Shown here: positions 1 through 6,556 of the stretch, piece by piece
Position numbering within the stretch: position 1 is the first letter of the stretch
How the letters are laid out: the number at the start of each line of letters is the position of its first letter
Assembly (NCBI GenBank): GCA_964456255.1
Contig: CAYWDZ010000051.1
Location: 1-17,339 of the forward strand
Source: ZC4RG30 sp964456255
Lineage (GTDB): Bacteria; Pseudomonadota; Gammaproteobacteria; Steroidobacterales; Steroidobacteraceae
Direction: 5' to 3'
Length of the DNA: 17,339 nt
Program-made: the position numbers and the translations under genes
The notes under the pieces: model-generated
What the model was told of the DNA's origin: nothing
Databases searched by the model: none
The model's input: the letters and a program-made list of their open reading frames with translations, nothing else

Positions 1-69
1 TCGGACAGCGGCACGCCGGACCGTTTCGACGCAACCTTCAAGCAGCGGGACAATCCGCTGGGCGATTGA
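1..69 (+). CDS. 3' end of an unidentified plus-strand gene (partial)
   Basis: The first 22 codons of the window are open in frame 1 and end in TGA at 67-69, giving a C-terminus that reads ...FDATFKQRDNPLGD. Nothing here identifies the family. The next gene on the right is on the opposite strand and ends at 106, so this would be the end of a convergent pair. The fragment is short enough that an open frame could occur by chance, so the call rests on codon use and on the lack of another candidate for this stretch. Confidence 0.5.
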   Translation, partial: SDSGTPDRFDATFKQRDNPLGD

Positions 70-105
70 ACGAGGCGTTCAGGACTTGCGGGCCACCCGG
101 CCTGG

Positions 106-531
106 CTACTTCCTGGCTTCCACTACGCGCTTGGCGACCACCTCGGCATTCGTGCCGCCGCCGCCACCAGGCCCACCGGCTGCACCGCCAGGGGCGCCAC
201 CACCACCGCCGCCCATGGCGCGCGTGAGCTTGAACTCACCGCCTTCGAGCTTGCCGGTCCACTCGATCTTCATGTCGGTGCCCTGGATATTGCGCGAGAT
301 GTTGAACGAGACCTCGTTGCCCTTGACCTTGCCATCGTGGATTTCGACGGGGCCCGGCATCTGCGAGTTCTCGATGGTGCCGGTGAGCTTCTCGCCATCC
401 GCCTTGAAGATGAAGGTCAGGGTGTTCTCGCCTTGCATGCCCTGCCACTTGCCATCCACGTCGGCAGCCGATGCCGCAGAAGCAACAAGGACGGCGGTCA
501 ATGCCAATGCAGCCCTGGATAGTCTGTTCAT
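106..531 (-). CDS. Exported small lipocalin-like protein with Gly-rich C-terminal part, function unknown
   Basis: This is a 141-residue protein with a clear Sec signal peptide (MNRLSRAALAL...ASAASA, cleavage expected near residue 22). The mature part consists of short alternating beta-strand segments (GKWQG, TLTFIFKADGEKLTGTI, EIHDGKVKGNEVSF, KIEWTGKLEGGEFKL), the pattern of small exported beta-barrel proteins that recur in Proteobacteria and Acidobacteria. Residues 107-126 are almost only Gly, Ala and Pro. The family resemblance is from memory of the pattern, and no function is known. I chose ATG at 531 because a GGGGGAA purine run lies just upstream and the signal peptide begins there; a start 18 codons earlier (585) would put a non-signal-like segment in front. 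A weak promoter lies at 556-582. Confidence 0.8.
   Translation of the reverse strand: MNRLSRAALALTAVLVASAASAADVDGKWQGMQGENTLTFIFKADGEKLTGTIENSQMPGPVEIHDGKVKGNEVSFNISRNIQGTDMKIEWTGKLEGGEFKLTRAMGGGGGGAPGGAAGGPGGGGGTNAEVVAKRVVEARK
154..213 (-). repeat. Low-complexity GGC/GCC-rich tract coding for a Gly-rich segment
   Basis: The plus strand reads runs of gccgcc and ccacca across this stretch. On the minus strand this codes for residues 107-126 of the exported protein at 106-531 (Gly runs broken by Ala-Pro). Such tracts tend to change length by slippage. Confidence 0.7.
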
Positions 532-555
532 TCGTGTTCCCCCGGAAACGTTTGG

Positions 556-582
556 ATTATTGGGCTGCCCGACTCTAACCAA
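556..582 (-). promoter_or_regulatory. Possible sigma70-type promoter for the gene at 106-531
   Basis: On the minus strand TTGGTT (577-582) is followed after 15 bp by AATAAT (556-561, five of six matches to the -10 consensus). The spacer is shorter than the optimum and the -35 is poor. The position, about 25 bp upstream of the ATG at 531, is sensible. Confidence 0.3.
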
Positions 583-631
583 CATCCGTGCTGGCCGGAA
601 GCGTTTCGCCAGGACCCGGGCCTGCGGCGCG

Positions 632-1219
632 TCAATCTCGACGGAACAGGCGCCTGGATTCCTTCCGGCTCAACTTCCGATACATCTGCTCGAGCCTGGA
701 GTGCTCCAGCAGAGTCTGCTTCAACTCCGGATCCTGCAGAACCAGCGCCCGCGTCCGTTCCTTGACCTCGCCCATGGCCTGCTCGCGCAGCAGATCCGGA
801 CGCGCAATCCACAGACCGGGGCCGGTTCCGAGGTTGCGGAAGAAGTCCTGTGACTCCTGGGTTGTGATTTCATCCACGACCCGCGCCTGGCAGTTCCTGC
901 GGGGGATGCGGCTGCCAGTGGGTATCTCGTCCCGACAGACCACATCGTAGTGATCGTCCTGGTTCAGTTCGTTGTACCGGACATTGAAGCGATTCTCGTT
1001 GTCGATGAGTGCCCGTTTGACTGCGCTCAGGGAATTCAGCTGGCCGGAGATGATGACTTCATCGAGCCTGGTGCTCTGTTCACCATGCTGAGGCGCTGCC
1101 GCGGCTGCCTCCGCGGCAAGCGATGAGCCCGCCCGGAAACTTGCCAGCGTCGCGCCCAGCAGCAGCAACACCCATCCGTGCTTCCCTGCGCCCACGAACC
1201 TGCATTTCGCGTCATCCAA
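632..1219 (-). CDS. Exported protein of unknown function with EVIISG and GPGLW motifs
   Basis: The 195-residue product has a hydrophobic signal segment at about 15-36 (HGWVLLLLGATLASF...). It is followed by LDEVIISGQ (53-60), which resembles the EVVVTG segment at the start of TonB-dependent receptor plug domains, although no receptor domain follows. A conserved-looking core has RFNVRYNELNQDDHYD (78-92) with Cys95 and Cys110, then GPGLW (133-137), and a highly charged helical C-terminus (142-195). I recall similar hypothetical proteins in Gammaproteobacteria but no function. There is no ATG at a sensible place. TTG at 1219 is preferred because GGAGGG lies 8 bp upstream; GTG at 1195 is the alternative. 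The open frame continues upstream to 1447, but that part has no signal peptide and overlaps the divergent permease gene. It is separated by 100 bp from the gene downstream. Confidence 0.72.
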   Translation of the reverse strand: MDDAKCRFVGAGKHGWVLLLLGATLASFRAGSSLAAEAAAAAPQHGEQSTRLDEVIISGQLNSLSAVKRALIDNENRFNVRYNELNQDDHYDVVCRDEIPTGSRIPRRNCQARVVDEITTQESQDFFRNLGTGPGLWIARPDLLREQAMGEVKERTRALVLQDPELKQTLLEHSRLEQMYRKLSRKESRRLFRRD

Positions 1220-1227
1220 GAACGGAA

Positions 1228-1233
1228 CCCTCC
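1228..1233 (-). promoter_or_regulatory. Ribosome binding site deciding a TTG start
   Basis: GGAGGG on the minus strand ends 8 bp before TTG at 1219-1217. It is the strongest Shine-Dalgarno sequence near the 5' end of the gene at 632-1219, and no in-frame ATG is available before the signal peptide. Confidence 0.6.
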
Positions 1234-1322
1234 GTGTGCGAGCACCATCGTCACCAGAAACAAGCTCCAAAGGCAAGATGAGCGGGTTCCAGCCTGACCG
1301 GCCCGCAGCAATGCCGCGTCCG

Positions 1323-1351
1323 GTTCGCGGCGCGCGGGACTCGCCGCGAAC
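1323..1351. repeat. Perfect inverted repeat, 10-bp arms, in a divergent intergenic region
   Basis: GTTCGCGGCG (1323-1332) is repeated as its exact reverse complement at 1342-1351, with 9 bases between. Outside the arms a CCGG occurs on each side. It lies in the 194-bp gap (1220-1413) between the exported protein at 632-1219 and the MCE transporter operon, so it could be an operator or an RNA hairpin in the permease leader. There is no T run for a terminator. The rest of the gap shows no convincing promoter. Confidence 0.6.
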
Positions 1352-1413
1352 GCCGGAATGTTGTACACCAGCGCTCAGCAGCGGCACGGCAAGGACATCC
1401 GCGAGGACGGTCG

Positions 1414-2535
1414 ATGGCGTTCCTGGAAAGCCAGCGCGAAGGATCAAGACTTGAACTGAAGTTGCACGGCGCGTGGGGCGCCCGCAGCATCAAGGCCGTG
1501 CGCGCCGAGGCCGGGGTACTGGACCTCGCCGGCGTGACCGAGGTCGACATCACGGCGGGCGGCGCAGAATCCATCGACCTCGCGGGCGCCTGGGCACTCG
1601 ACGACCTGACCCACCGCCTGGCAGCACGGGGTGTCGCAGTGCATTTCGCCGACGGCGAACCGCATGCACTGCAGCTGGTGCGCAGCGCCCTGCACGACGA
1701 CCCGGCCGCCCGCCCGGCTGCGCTGCGCCAGGTGGCCTCTTCCAACCCGGTCGAGTATCTGGGCCGCACTGCGGTCGAGCGCCTGCAGGAAGTGCGCGAC
1801 GGGCTCGTCTTCGTCGGCCGCGCCACGCTGATCTTCATGAAGGGGCTCACGCGCTGGCGGCGCCTGCGGCCCATATCGGTGGCCCGGCACGTGTTCGACA
1901 CCGGCATCACCGCAATTCCGATCGTGTCGCTGATCGCATTCCTGATCAGCGTGATCATCGCGTATCTCTCCGCCACCCAGGCGCGCAGCTACGGCGTCGA
2001 CATCTACGTCGTGGACGTGATCACCGTGGGTGTACTGCGCGAGCTGGGTGTATTGCTGACCGCGATCATCGTGGCCGGCCGAACCGCCAGCTCGTTCGCG
2101 GCAGAGATTGGCTCGATGCAACTGAACGAGGAAATCGACGCGCTCAATGCCACCGGCGTGGACGAAATCGAGGTGCTGGTATTGCCGCGCGTGCTGGGGC
2201 TGATCATCGCGCTGCCGCTGCTGACCTTCATCGCCGACCTGATCGGTCTCACGGGTGGTGCGCTGCTGTGCCAGACGCTGCTCGACATGCCGCTGCAACA
2301 GTTCCTGGCGCGTGCCAACGAGGCCATTGCGCCCACCACGTTCTGGGCGGGCATGATCAAGGCGCCGGTGTTTGCCGTGCTCATCGCGATGGCTGGCACC
2401 TATCGCGGCCTGCAGGTGCGCGGCTCATCGCGCGAGCTGGGGCGCCTCACCACGGTGGCCGTGGTGCAATCCATCTTCCTGGTGCTGCTGGCCGACGCAC
2501 TGTTCGCGGTGCTCTACATGAAGATCGATTTCTGA
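1414..2535 (+). CDS. MlaE-type ABC transporter permease with N-terminal STAS domain
   Basis: This is the inner-membrane permease of an MCE (Mla-like) lipid transport system. Of 373 residues, about 1-105 form a hydrophilic STAS-like (MlaB-like) domain with beta strands LELKLHGAW, VLDLAG and ESIDLAGAWALDDL. Residues 120-373 are the MlaE permease with about five or six membrane segments (165-186, 205-225, 258-285, 312-333, 347-368). The family hallmark is present at 221-250 (AGRTASSFAAEIGSM, then NEEIDALNATG). In E. coli the STAS protein MlaB is separate; here it is fused, an arrangement known in other bacteria. ATG at 1414 has only a weak GAGGA upstream. The gene overlaps the ATPase gene by one base (TGATG), so translation is coupled. 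It is the first gene of a four-gene operon. Confidence 0.93.
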   Translation: MAFLESQREGSRLELKLHGAWGARSIKAVRAEAGVLDLAGVTEVDITAGGAESIDLAGAWALDDLTHRLAARGVAVHFADGEPHALQLVRSALHDDPAARPAALRQVASSNPVEYLGRTAVERLQEVRDGLVFVGRATLIFMKGLTRWRRLRPISVARHVFDTGITAIPIVSLIAFLISVIIAYLSATQARSYGVDIYVVDVITVGVLRELGVLLTAIIVAGRTASSFAAEIGSMQLNEEIDALNATGVDEIEVLVLPRVLGLIIALPLLTFIADLIGLTGGALLCQTLLDMPLQQFLARANEAIAPTTFWAGMIKAPVFAVLIAMAGTYRGLQVRGSSRELGRLTTVAVVQSIFLVLLADALFAVLYMKIDF

Positions 2536-3323
2536 TGAGCGAGCCTTCCGACATCGTTGTGGACGTGCATGGCGTGGTGAACCGCTTCGGCCGGCAGGTG
2601 GTGCATGAGGGCCTGGACATGCAGGTGCATCGCGGCGAGGTGTTCGGCATCCTCGGCGGCTCGGGCAGCGGCAAGTCGGTGCTGCTCAGGACGATCCTGG
2701 GCCTGCGACGCCCGCAGGCCGGCACCGTCCAGGTCGACGGCGTGGACATGACACAGCTGTCGGGAGAAGCGCTGCGCGCAGCCAAGGCACGCTATGGCGT
2801 GACCTTCCAGCACGGTGCGCTGTTCTCCGCGCTCACCGTGCGCGAGAACATCCAGCTGCCGATGATCGAGCATCTGTCACTGCCGCGCGATGCCATGGAA
2901 GAGCTGACCCTGCTCAAGCTGCAGCTGGTGGGTCTGCCCCCCGATGCGGGCGCGAAGTACCCTGCGCAACTGTCGGGCGGCATGGTCAAGCGCGCGGCCC
3001 TGGCGCGGGCGCTCGCGCTGGACCCTCCGCTGCTGTTCCTGGACGAGCCCACCTCGGGACTGGACCCTATCGGTGCCGCTGCCTTCGATGACCTGATAGC
3101 CTATCTGCAGCAGGAACTTCATCTGACTGTGGTGATGATCACTCACGACCTCGACACCATCTTCCGCATCTGCACGCGCGTCGGCGTGATCGTCGACCGG
3201 CACATGGTGCAGGACACACGCGAGCGGATCGTGAATCATCCGCATCCGTGGATTCAGGCCTACTTCCACGGCACGCGCGCCGCGCGCTTCACGCCCGCAG
3301 CAGGAGCCAGACATGGAACGTGA
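2535..3323 (+). CDS. MlaF-type ABC transporter ATP-binding protein
   Basis: This 262-residue cytoplasmic ATPase powers the permease encoded just upstream. All ABC motifs are intact: Walker A GGSGSGKS (41-48), Q-loop Gln92, signature LSGGM (146-150), Walker B LLFLDE (166-171) and switch His204 in MITHD. The signature LSGGMVKRAALARAL and the DPPLLFLDEPTSGLDP segment are typical of the MlaF/MCE-transporter branch. The ATG at 2535 shares a base with the stop of the permease gene. The same reading frame happens to stay open upstream through the whole permease gene, but that upstream part is an out-of-frame shadow, not a fusion. The last 11 bp overlap the next gene. Confidence 0.94.
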   Translation: MSEPSDIVVDVHGVVNRFGRQVVHEGLDMQVHRGEVFGILGGSGSGKSVLLRTILGLRRPQAGTVQVDGVDMTQLSGEALRAAKARYGVTFQHGALFSALTVRENIQLPMIEHLSLPRDAMEELTLLKLQLVGLPPDAGAKYPAQLSGGMVKRAALARALALDPPLLFLDEPTSGLDPIGAAAFDDLIAYLQQELHLTVVMITHDLDTIFRICTRVGVIVDRHMVQDTRERIVNHPHPWIQAYFHGTRAARFTPAAGARHGT

Positions 3324-4251
3324 GGCCAATTACGCGGCGGTCGGCGCCTTTGTCATCCTGATCACGGTGATGGCCGGGTTCTTCGTCTACTGGTACTCGG
3401 AAGGGCGCGACCGGCGCAGCTACGTCCCCTACGAAATCTACTTTCCCGGCAGTGTCACCGGACTGTCGGAAGGTGGATCGGTGCGTTACCTCGGGGTCGA
3501 GGTGGGCAAGATACGGCGCATCCGGCTCGATGCGCGCAGCGCCGATCGTGTGCAGGTGGTGGTGGAGATCGACCAGTCCACGCCGGTGTCGGAACGCACC
3601 ACCGCGGAACTGTCCATGCTGAGCATCGCCACCGGACTGCTGTACATCGACCTGCGGCAGAATGCCGGTGGCCGCGAGGTATTGCCGGCGGTGGCCAGCG
3701 ACAAGTACCCCGTGATCAACACGGTGCGGTCGAACTTCGATACCTTCCTGGCGAGCCTGCCGGAGCTCGCGGGCAGCGCGGCCGTGCTGCTCGAACGTGC
3801 GCAGGAAATCTTCTCGCCCGACAATTCAGCGGCGCTGGCCGACATGGTGAAGAACCTGCACGCGGCCAGTGAGCGCCTGCCACAAACCATGCAGAGCCTG
3901 GACCAGCTGATGCAGGATCTGGACCTCACCAGCACCCAGGTGCGCAAGCTGGTCGAAAACCTCCAGAACCAGACATCCGATCTGGGGCCGGCCATCAGGC
4001 AGATTTCCCGGAGCCTCAGCGCCACGGCCGGGAACCTGGAGAAGACCAGCACCGGAATCAACAGCTTCGTGGAGGAAAACCGCGGGGCGATTTCCGGTTT
4101 CACGCAGGACGGGCTGCCGCAGCTGCAGCGCATGGTCGAACAGGCCCACGACGCGGCGGCCGAACTGCGCGAGCTGGCGCGCAGCCTGAAGCAGAACCCC
4201 TCGCAGCTGATCTACCAGCCCGCGCAGGCCGGGGTGGAGGTACCACGATGA
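3313..4251 (+). CDS. MlaD-family MCE domain protein
   Basis: This is the periplasmic substrate-binding or tunnel-forming subunit of the transporter. The 312-residue protein has one N-terminal membrane anchor (about 7-28, YAAVGAFVILITVMAGFFVYW) and one MCE domain (about 40-118, with YEIYFPGSVTGLSEGGSVRYLGVEVGKI at its start and LSIATGLLYIDL near its end). A long helical region follows (about 140-295, rich in heptad-like Leu, Gln and Asp), ending in SLKQNPSQLIYQP, a tail common in this family. Known family members form hexameric rings that carry lipids between the membranes. The gene overlaps the ATPase gene by 11 bp and the lipoprotein gene by ATGA. Confidence 0.93.
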   Translation: MEREANYAAVGAFVILITVMAGFFVYWYSEGRDRRSYVPYEIYFPGSVTGLSEGGSVRYLGVEVGKIRRIRLDARSADRVQVVVEIDQSTPVSERTTAELSMLSIATGLLYIDLRQNAGGREVLPAVASDKYPVINTVRSNFDTFLASLPELAGSAAVLLERAQEIFSPDNSAALADMVKNLHAASERLPQTMQSLDQLMQDLDLTSTQVRKLVENLQNQTSDLGPAIRQISRSLSATAGNLEKTSTGINSFVEENRGAISGFTQDGLPQLQRMVEQAHDAAAELRELARSLKQNPSQLIYQPAQAGVEVPR

Positions 4252-4859
4252 GAAGCATGAAGCTGGGCGCTGCGCTGTTGGGCGTGCTGCTGGTTGCCTG
4301 CAGCGGCCTCACCAGCAAGACCAGACCCGACCAGACCTATGTACTGCGCGCGGCGCCGGAAGCCGGCGCGCCTGCCGTATCGGGCGTACTGGCCGTGCTG
4401 CGCCCCGCGGTGCAGCCGGGGCTCGACACCGACCGGATCATGCTCACGCGCCCGGGCCAGGAACTGGACCAGTTCGCGGCCAGCCGCTGGGGCGAATCAC
4501 TGCCGCGCGTGATTGCCGCACTCGCCGTTGAATCCCTGGCAGGTGGAGGCGGTTTTGGCACCGTGGTGGATTCCAGCCGCGCGGCAGTGGCCAGCGACTA
4601 CGAGCTGCTGCTCACGGTGCGACATTTCGAGGCGGCGTTCGACTCACCCAAGGCGCCGCCGGTGATTCACGTGGCATTCGAGTGCACGCTTGCGGCGGGC
4701 ACGCCCCGCCGCGTCATCGGACGCTGTGATGGCGCGGCCGAAGAGCCCGCAACCGAGAACCGCATGTCGGCCATCGTGGCGGCCATGGAGCGCGCGGGGC
4801 AACGGGCCATGGCAACAGTGCGCGCCGGGGCCGTCGCCGTGGCGCAGACCCGGCGCTGA
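4248..4859 (+). CDS. ABC-type transport auxiliary lipoprotein
   Basis: This 203-residue outer-membrane or periplasmic lipoprotein completes the MCE transporter operon. It has a lipoprotein signal with lipobox LVAC and lipidated Cys18. The mature part matches the auxiliary lipoprotein family found next to MCE transporters and in PqiC (YVLRAAPE..., VLRPAVQPGLDTDRIMLTRPGQELDQFAASRWGESLPRVI). In PqiABC the homologous lipoprotein docks the MCE tunnel to the outer membrane, and a similar role is likely here. It starts in an ATGA overlap with the MCE gene. There is no mlaC-like gene in the operon. The gene ends 23 bp before a convergent gene, with no hairpin terminator between them. Confidence 0.88.
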   Translation: MRSMKLGAALLGVLLVACSGLTSKTRPDQTYVLRAAPEAGAPAVSGVLAVLRPAVQPGLDTDRIMLTRPGQELDQFAASRWGESLPRVIAALAVESLAGGGGFGTVVDSSRAAVASDYELLLTVRHFEAAFDSPKAPPVIHVAFECTLAAGTPRRVIGRCDGAAEEPATENRMSAIVAAMERAGQRAMATVRAGAVAVAQTRR

Positions 4860-4882
4860 CGACGGGGCAGATCAGGTAAGGA

Positions 4883-5653
4883 TCAATCCGGATCGGACCC
4901 TGGCGGCGGGGTGAGCTTCAACGAGCCCTGCTGCCCCTCCTTCTGGTCGAAGACATTGTCCCGGTTTCCCTCGGCGCAGAAGTACTCCATCAGATCCCAA
5001 TCATCGCGCAGGTTGTAGACGTACTTCCTGTACACCGGCCGGGTGAAGACGGCCGGATCCTCGATCATCATCACGTCTTCAAGCGTCTTGCCATCGACGC
5101 GACGGATCTTCTCCGTGATGCGCATGTTCCCGGTCATCGGCGTGCCATCACCTTCCAGCCAGGCATTCGGATTGAAGTTGGTGGTTTCGACGACCAGCGC
5201 GTCACCTTCCCAATGGCCAATGGAATGGCCCATCCAGCGCTGCTCATCGGCATCAGGATGATTCCGGCCATCCGTATGGATCTGGCGGAACACCTGGTCG
5301 GCCTCGAACAGGATCAGCGTCACCGCAGCTGTCTGCACGATGCGCAGCGGATAGGGCCAGCCCATGTGGCGCGGGAACATGGTCATGCAGCGGGCGCTCG
5401 GGTCGAGCGCCACGTTGGCCTCTGCCTTGGTCCTGGCGGCCGCGGGCGTCAGGAAGTCCTTCAGTGGTTCCATGGCCTCGTCGCGAAAGCCGCGCAGCGA
5501 GCGGTTGGAGATGACCCACAGGCCCTGCAGGTCATGCGGATCGAACGCACCCGCATCAGCGGTTGTGGCCGCACCGTCAGTCGGTGCGGGCGCGGACCCG
5601 GAGCAGGCCACGATGCCGCTCAAGGCCACCATGGCAATGAGCGCGCGCATCAC
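4883..5653 (-). CDS. Exported lipoprotein with SIGHWEG motif, partner of DUF6152 protein (copy A)
   Basis: The 256-residue protein has a lipoprotein signal peptide (MMRALIAMVALSGIVACSG, lipobox IVAC, Cys17). The mature part starts with a DLQGLWVISNR segment (41-51). The strongest signature is HTDGRNHPDADEQRWMGHSIGHWEGDALVVETTNFN at about 126-161, split here as HTDGRNHPD followed by GHSIGHWEGD. Cys89 and Cys226 are shared with the paralog at 6549-7331. Proteins of this type are common, un-named, exported proteins often next to DUF6152 genes; the reaction, if any, is unknown. It starts in an ATGA overlap with the DUF6152 gene upstream, so the two are translated together. Confidence 0.82.
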   Translation of the reverse strand: MMRALIAMVALSGIVACSGSAPAPTDGAATTADAGAFDPHDLQGLWVISNRSLRGFRDEAMEPLKDFLTPAAARTKAEANVALDPSARCMTMFPRHMGWPYPLRIVQTAAVTLILFEADQVFRQIHTDGRNHPDADEQRWMGHSIGHWEGDALVVETTNFNPNAWLEGDGTPMTGNMRITEKIRRVDGKTLEDVMMIEDPAVFTRPVYRKYVYNLRDDWDLMEYFCAEGNRDNVFDQKEGQQGSLKLTPPPGSDPD

Positions 5654-6084
5654 TGGCGGGGCCCCTCTTCATTGGTATCCACCGCGGTGGGTGTGTCGGC
5701 GTTGAGCTCGCGGCCGTCCGCAAAGATCACCCGCACGATCGCGCCACCGGGGCTGCCATCCAGCAGCGGGTAGATGACCAGTTTCACCTTCTCGCCGGGC
5801 TTGAGCGTGGTGCGCTTCCAGCCCCGGCGCGCCAGCACATTCGGGCTGCGCCCTTCGATGCTCCACTCCACCGGCGCGGCCTTGCCCGGTGTGGGAACGT
5901 AGATCTGCACCCAGGTGTGCGGATTGACCCACTGGAACTCCTTGATGGTTCCGGAAATCGTCACCGGATGATCACGGTCGAACATCGAGAAGGAGTGGTG
6001 CGCCCGGCATGGCGCCACGACCGCAACAGCAAGCATGAAGAACAAGGCAGCAAACAAGCCCCGGCGATGACTGTGAATGCTCAC
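5650..6084 (-). CDS. DUF6152 family exported protein (copy A)
   Basis: This 144-residue exported protein starts at GTG 6084. A signal peptide (RGLFAALFFMLAVAVVAPCRA) is followed directly by HHSFSMFD (29-36), then EFQWVNPHTWVQ (49-60), VEWSIEG, GWKRTTLKPGEK and YPLLDGSPGG. These are the blocks I associate with DUF6152. If the signal peptidase cuts after CRA, the mature protein begins His-His. The frame is open up to an ATG at 6171, but an AGGAGG sits 5 bp before the GTG at 6084 and the extra 29 residues would bury the signal peptide. Function is unknown. It forms a two-gene operon with the lipoprotein gene at 4883-5653. Confidence 0.85.
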   Translation of the reverse strand: MSIHSHRRGLFAALFFMLAVAVVAPCRAHHSFSMFDRDHPVTISGTIKEFQWVNPHTWVQIYVPTPGKAAPVEWSIEGRSPNVLARRGWKRTTLKPGEKVKLVIYPLLDGSPGGAIVRVIFADGRELNADTPTAVDTNEEGPRQ

Positions 6085-6157
6085 CCGACCCTCCTGCTGC
6101 AATGGCTTGAACGGAATATCGACTTCACATAGCTTACGGCCTCGGGAGAAACATTCA
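6085..6157. promoter_or_regulatory. Divergent control region between two DUF6152 cassettes
   Basis: These 73 bp separate the start codons of two divergent paralogous operons, so both promoters must lie here or run into the coding ends. On the plus strand TTGAAC (6107-6112) with TAGCTT (6130-6135) at 17 bp is a weak candidate. GGGAG at 6144-6148 is the ribosome binding site for TTG at 6158. The minus strand shows only A+T-rich fragments, nothing convincing. Confidence 0.4.
6090..6095 (-). promoter_or_regulatory. Ribosome binding site deciding a GTG start
   Basis: AGGAGG on the minus strand lies 5 bp before GTG at 6084-6082. It supports a 144-residue DUF6152 protein over the 173-residue reading from the ATG at 6171. 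Confidence 0.65.
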
Positions 6158-6556
6158 TTGAGTTTCATCAAGCGTTTCCTGGTCTCACGGATAATCGCCG
6201 CAGCACTGACGACGCTTGCTTTGTGCGTGTCCGTTTCCGCGCCTGCGCATCACTCCTTCGCGATGTTCGACCGCGAGCGCACCATCGTGATCAGCGGTGT
6301 GGTGAAGGAATTCCAGTGGACCAACCCGCACACGTGGCTCCAGGTAGTCGTCACGGACGCATCCGGCAAGCAGGTCGAGTGGAGCCTGGAAGGTGGCAGC
6401 CCCGGCATCCTCAGTCGCAATGGCTGGAAGCGCACGTCGCTGAAGGCCGGCGAGAAGATCACCGTCGAAATCTATCCGCTCAAGGATGGCAGCCCCGGCG
6501 GCAGCTTCATCGAGATCACCAGGGCCGACGGCTCGAAGCTCTACTACCATGGCTAG
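6158..6556 (+). CDS. DUF6152 family exported protein (copy B)
   Basis: The 132-residue paralog of the protein at 5650-6084 is transcribed away from it. It has a signal peptide (FIKRFLVSRIIAAALTTLALCVSV) with a textbook cleavage site SAPA before HHSFAMFD (31-38). Then come EFQWTNPHTWLQ (51-62), VEWSLEGGSPG, NGWKRTSLKAGEK and YPLKDGSPGG. The mature N-terminus should be His-His, with another conserved His at 58. TTG at 6158 is chosen because GGGAGAA lies 7 bp upstream and the signal peptide starts there; an ATG at 6077 would add 27 unlikely residues and overlap the divergent gene. The end overlaps the next gene by 8 bp. Confidence 0.85.
   Translation: MSFIKRFLVSRIIAAALTTLALCVSVSAPAHHSFAMFDRERTIVISGVVKEFQWTNPHTWLQVVVTDASGKQVEWSLEGGSPGILSRNGWKRTSLKAGEKITVEIYPLKDGSPGGSFIEITRADGSKLYYHG

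Noticed and set aside
1220..1447. N-terminal extension of the exported protein at 632-1219 up to an ATG at 1447
   Set aside because: It would place 76 non-signal residues before the signal peptide and overlap the divergent permease gene. A TTG with GGAGGG fits better.
1444..2298. 284-codon minus-strand frame antisense to the permease
   Set aside because: It is a His/Gln/Arg-rich shadow of a well-supported permease with no recognisable motif.
1473..2534. Long plus-strand frame running in phase into the ATPase gene, suggesting a fused protein
   Set aside because: It lies out of frame across the clear MlaE permease, is full of Arg, Gly and His, and has no domain. The ATPase has its own start in a TGATG overlap.
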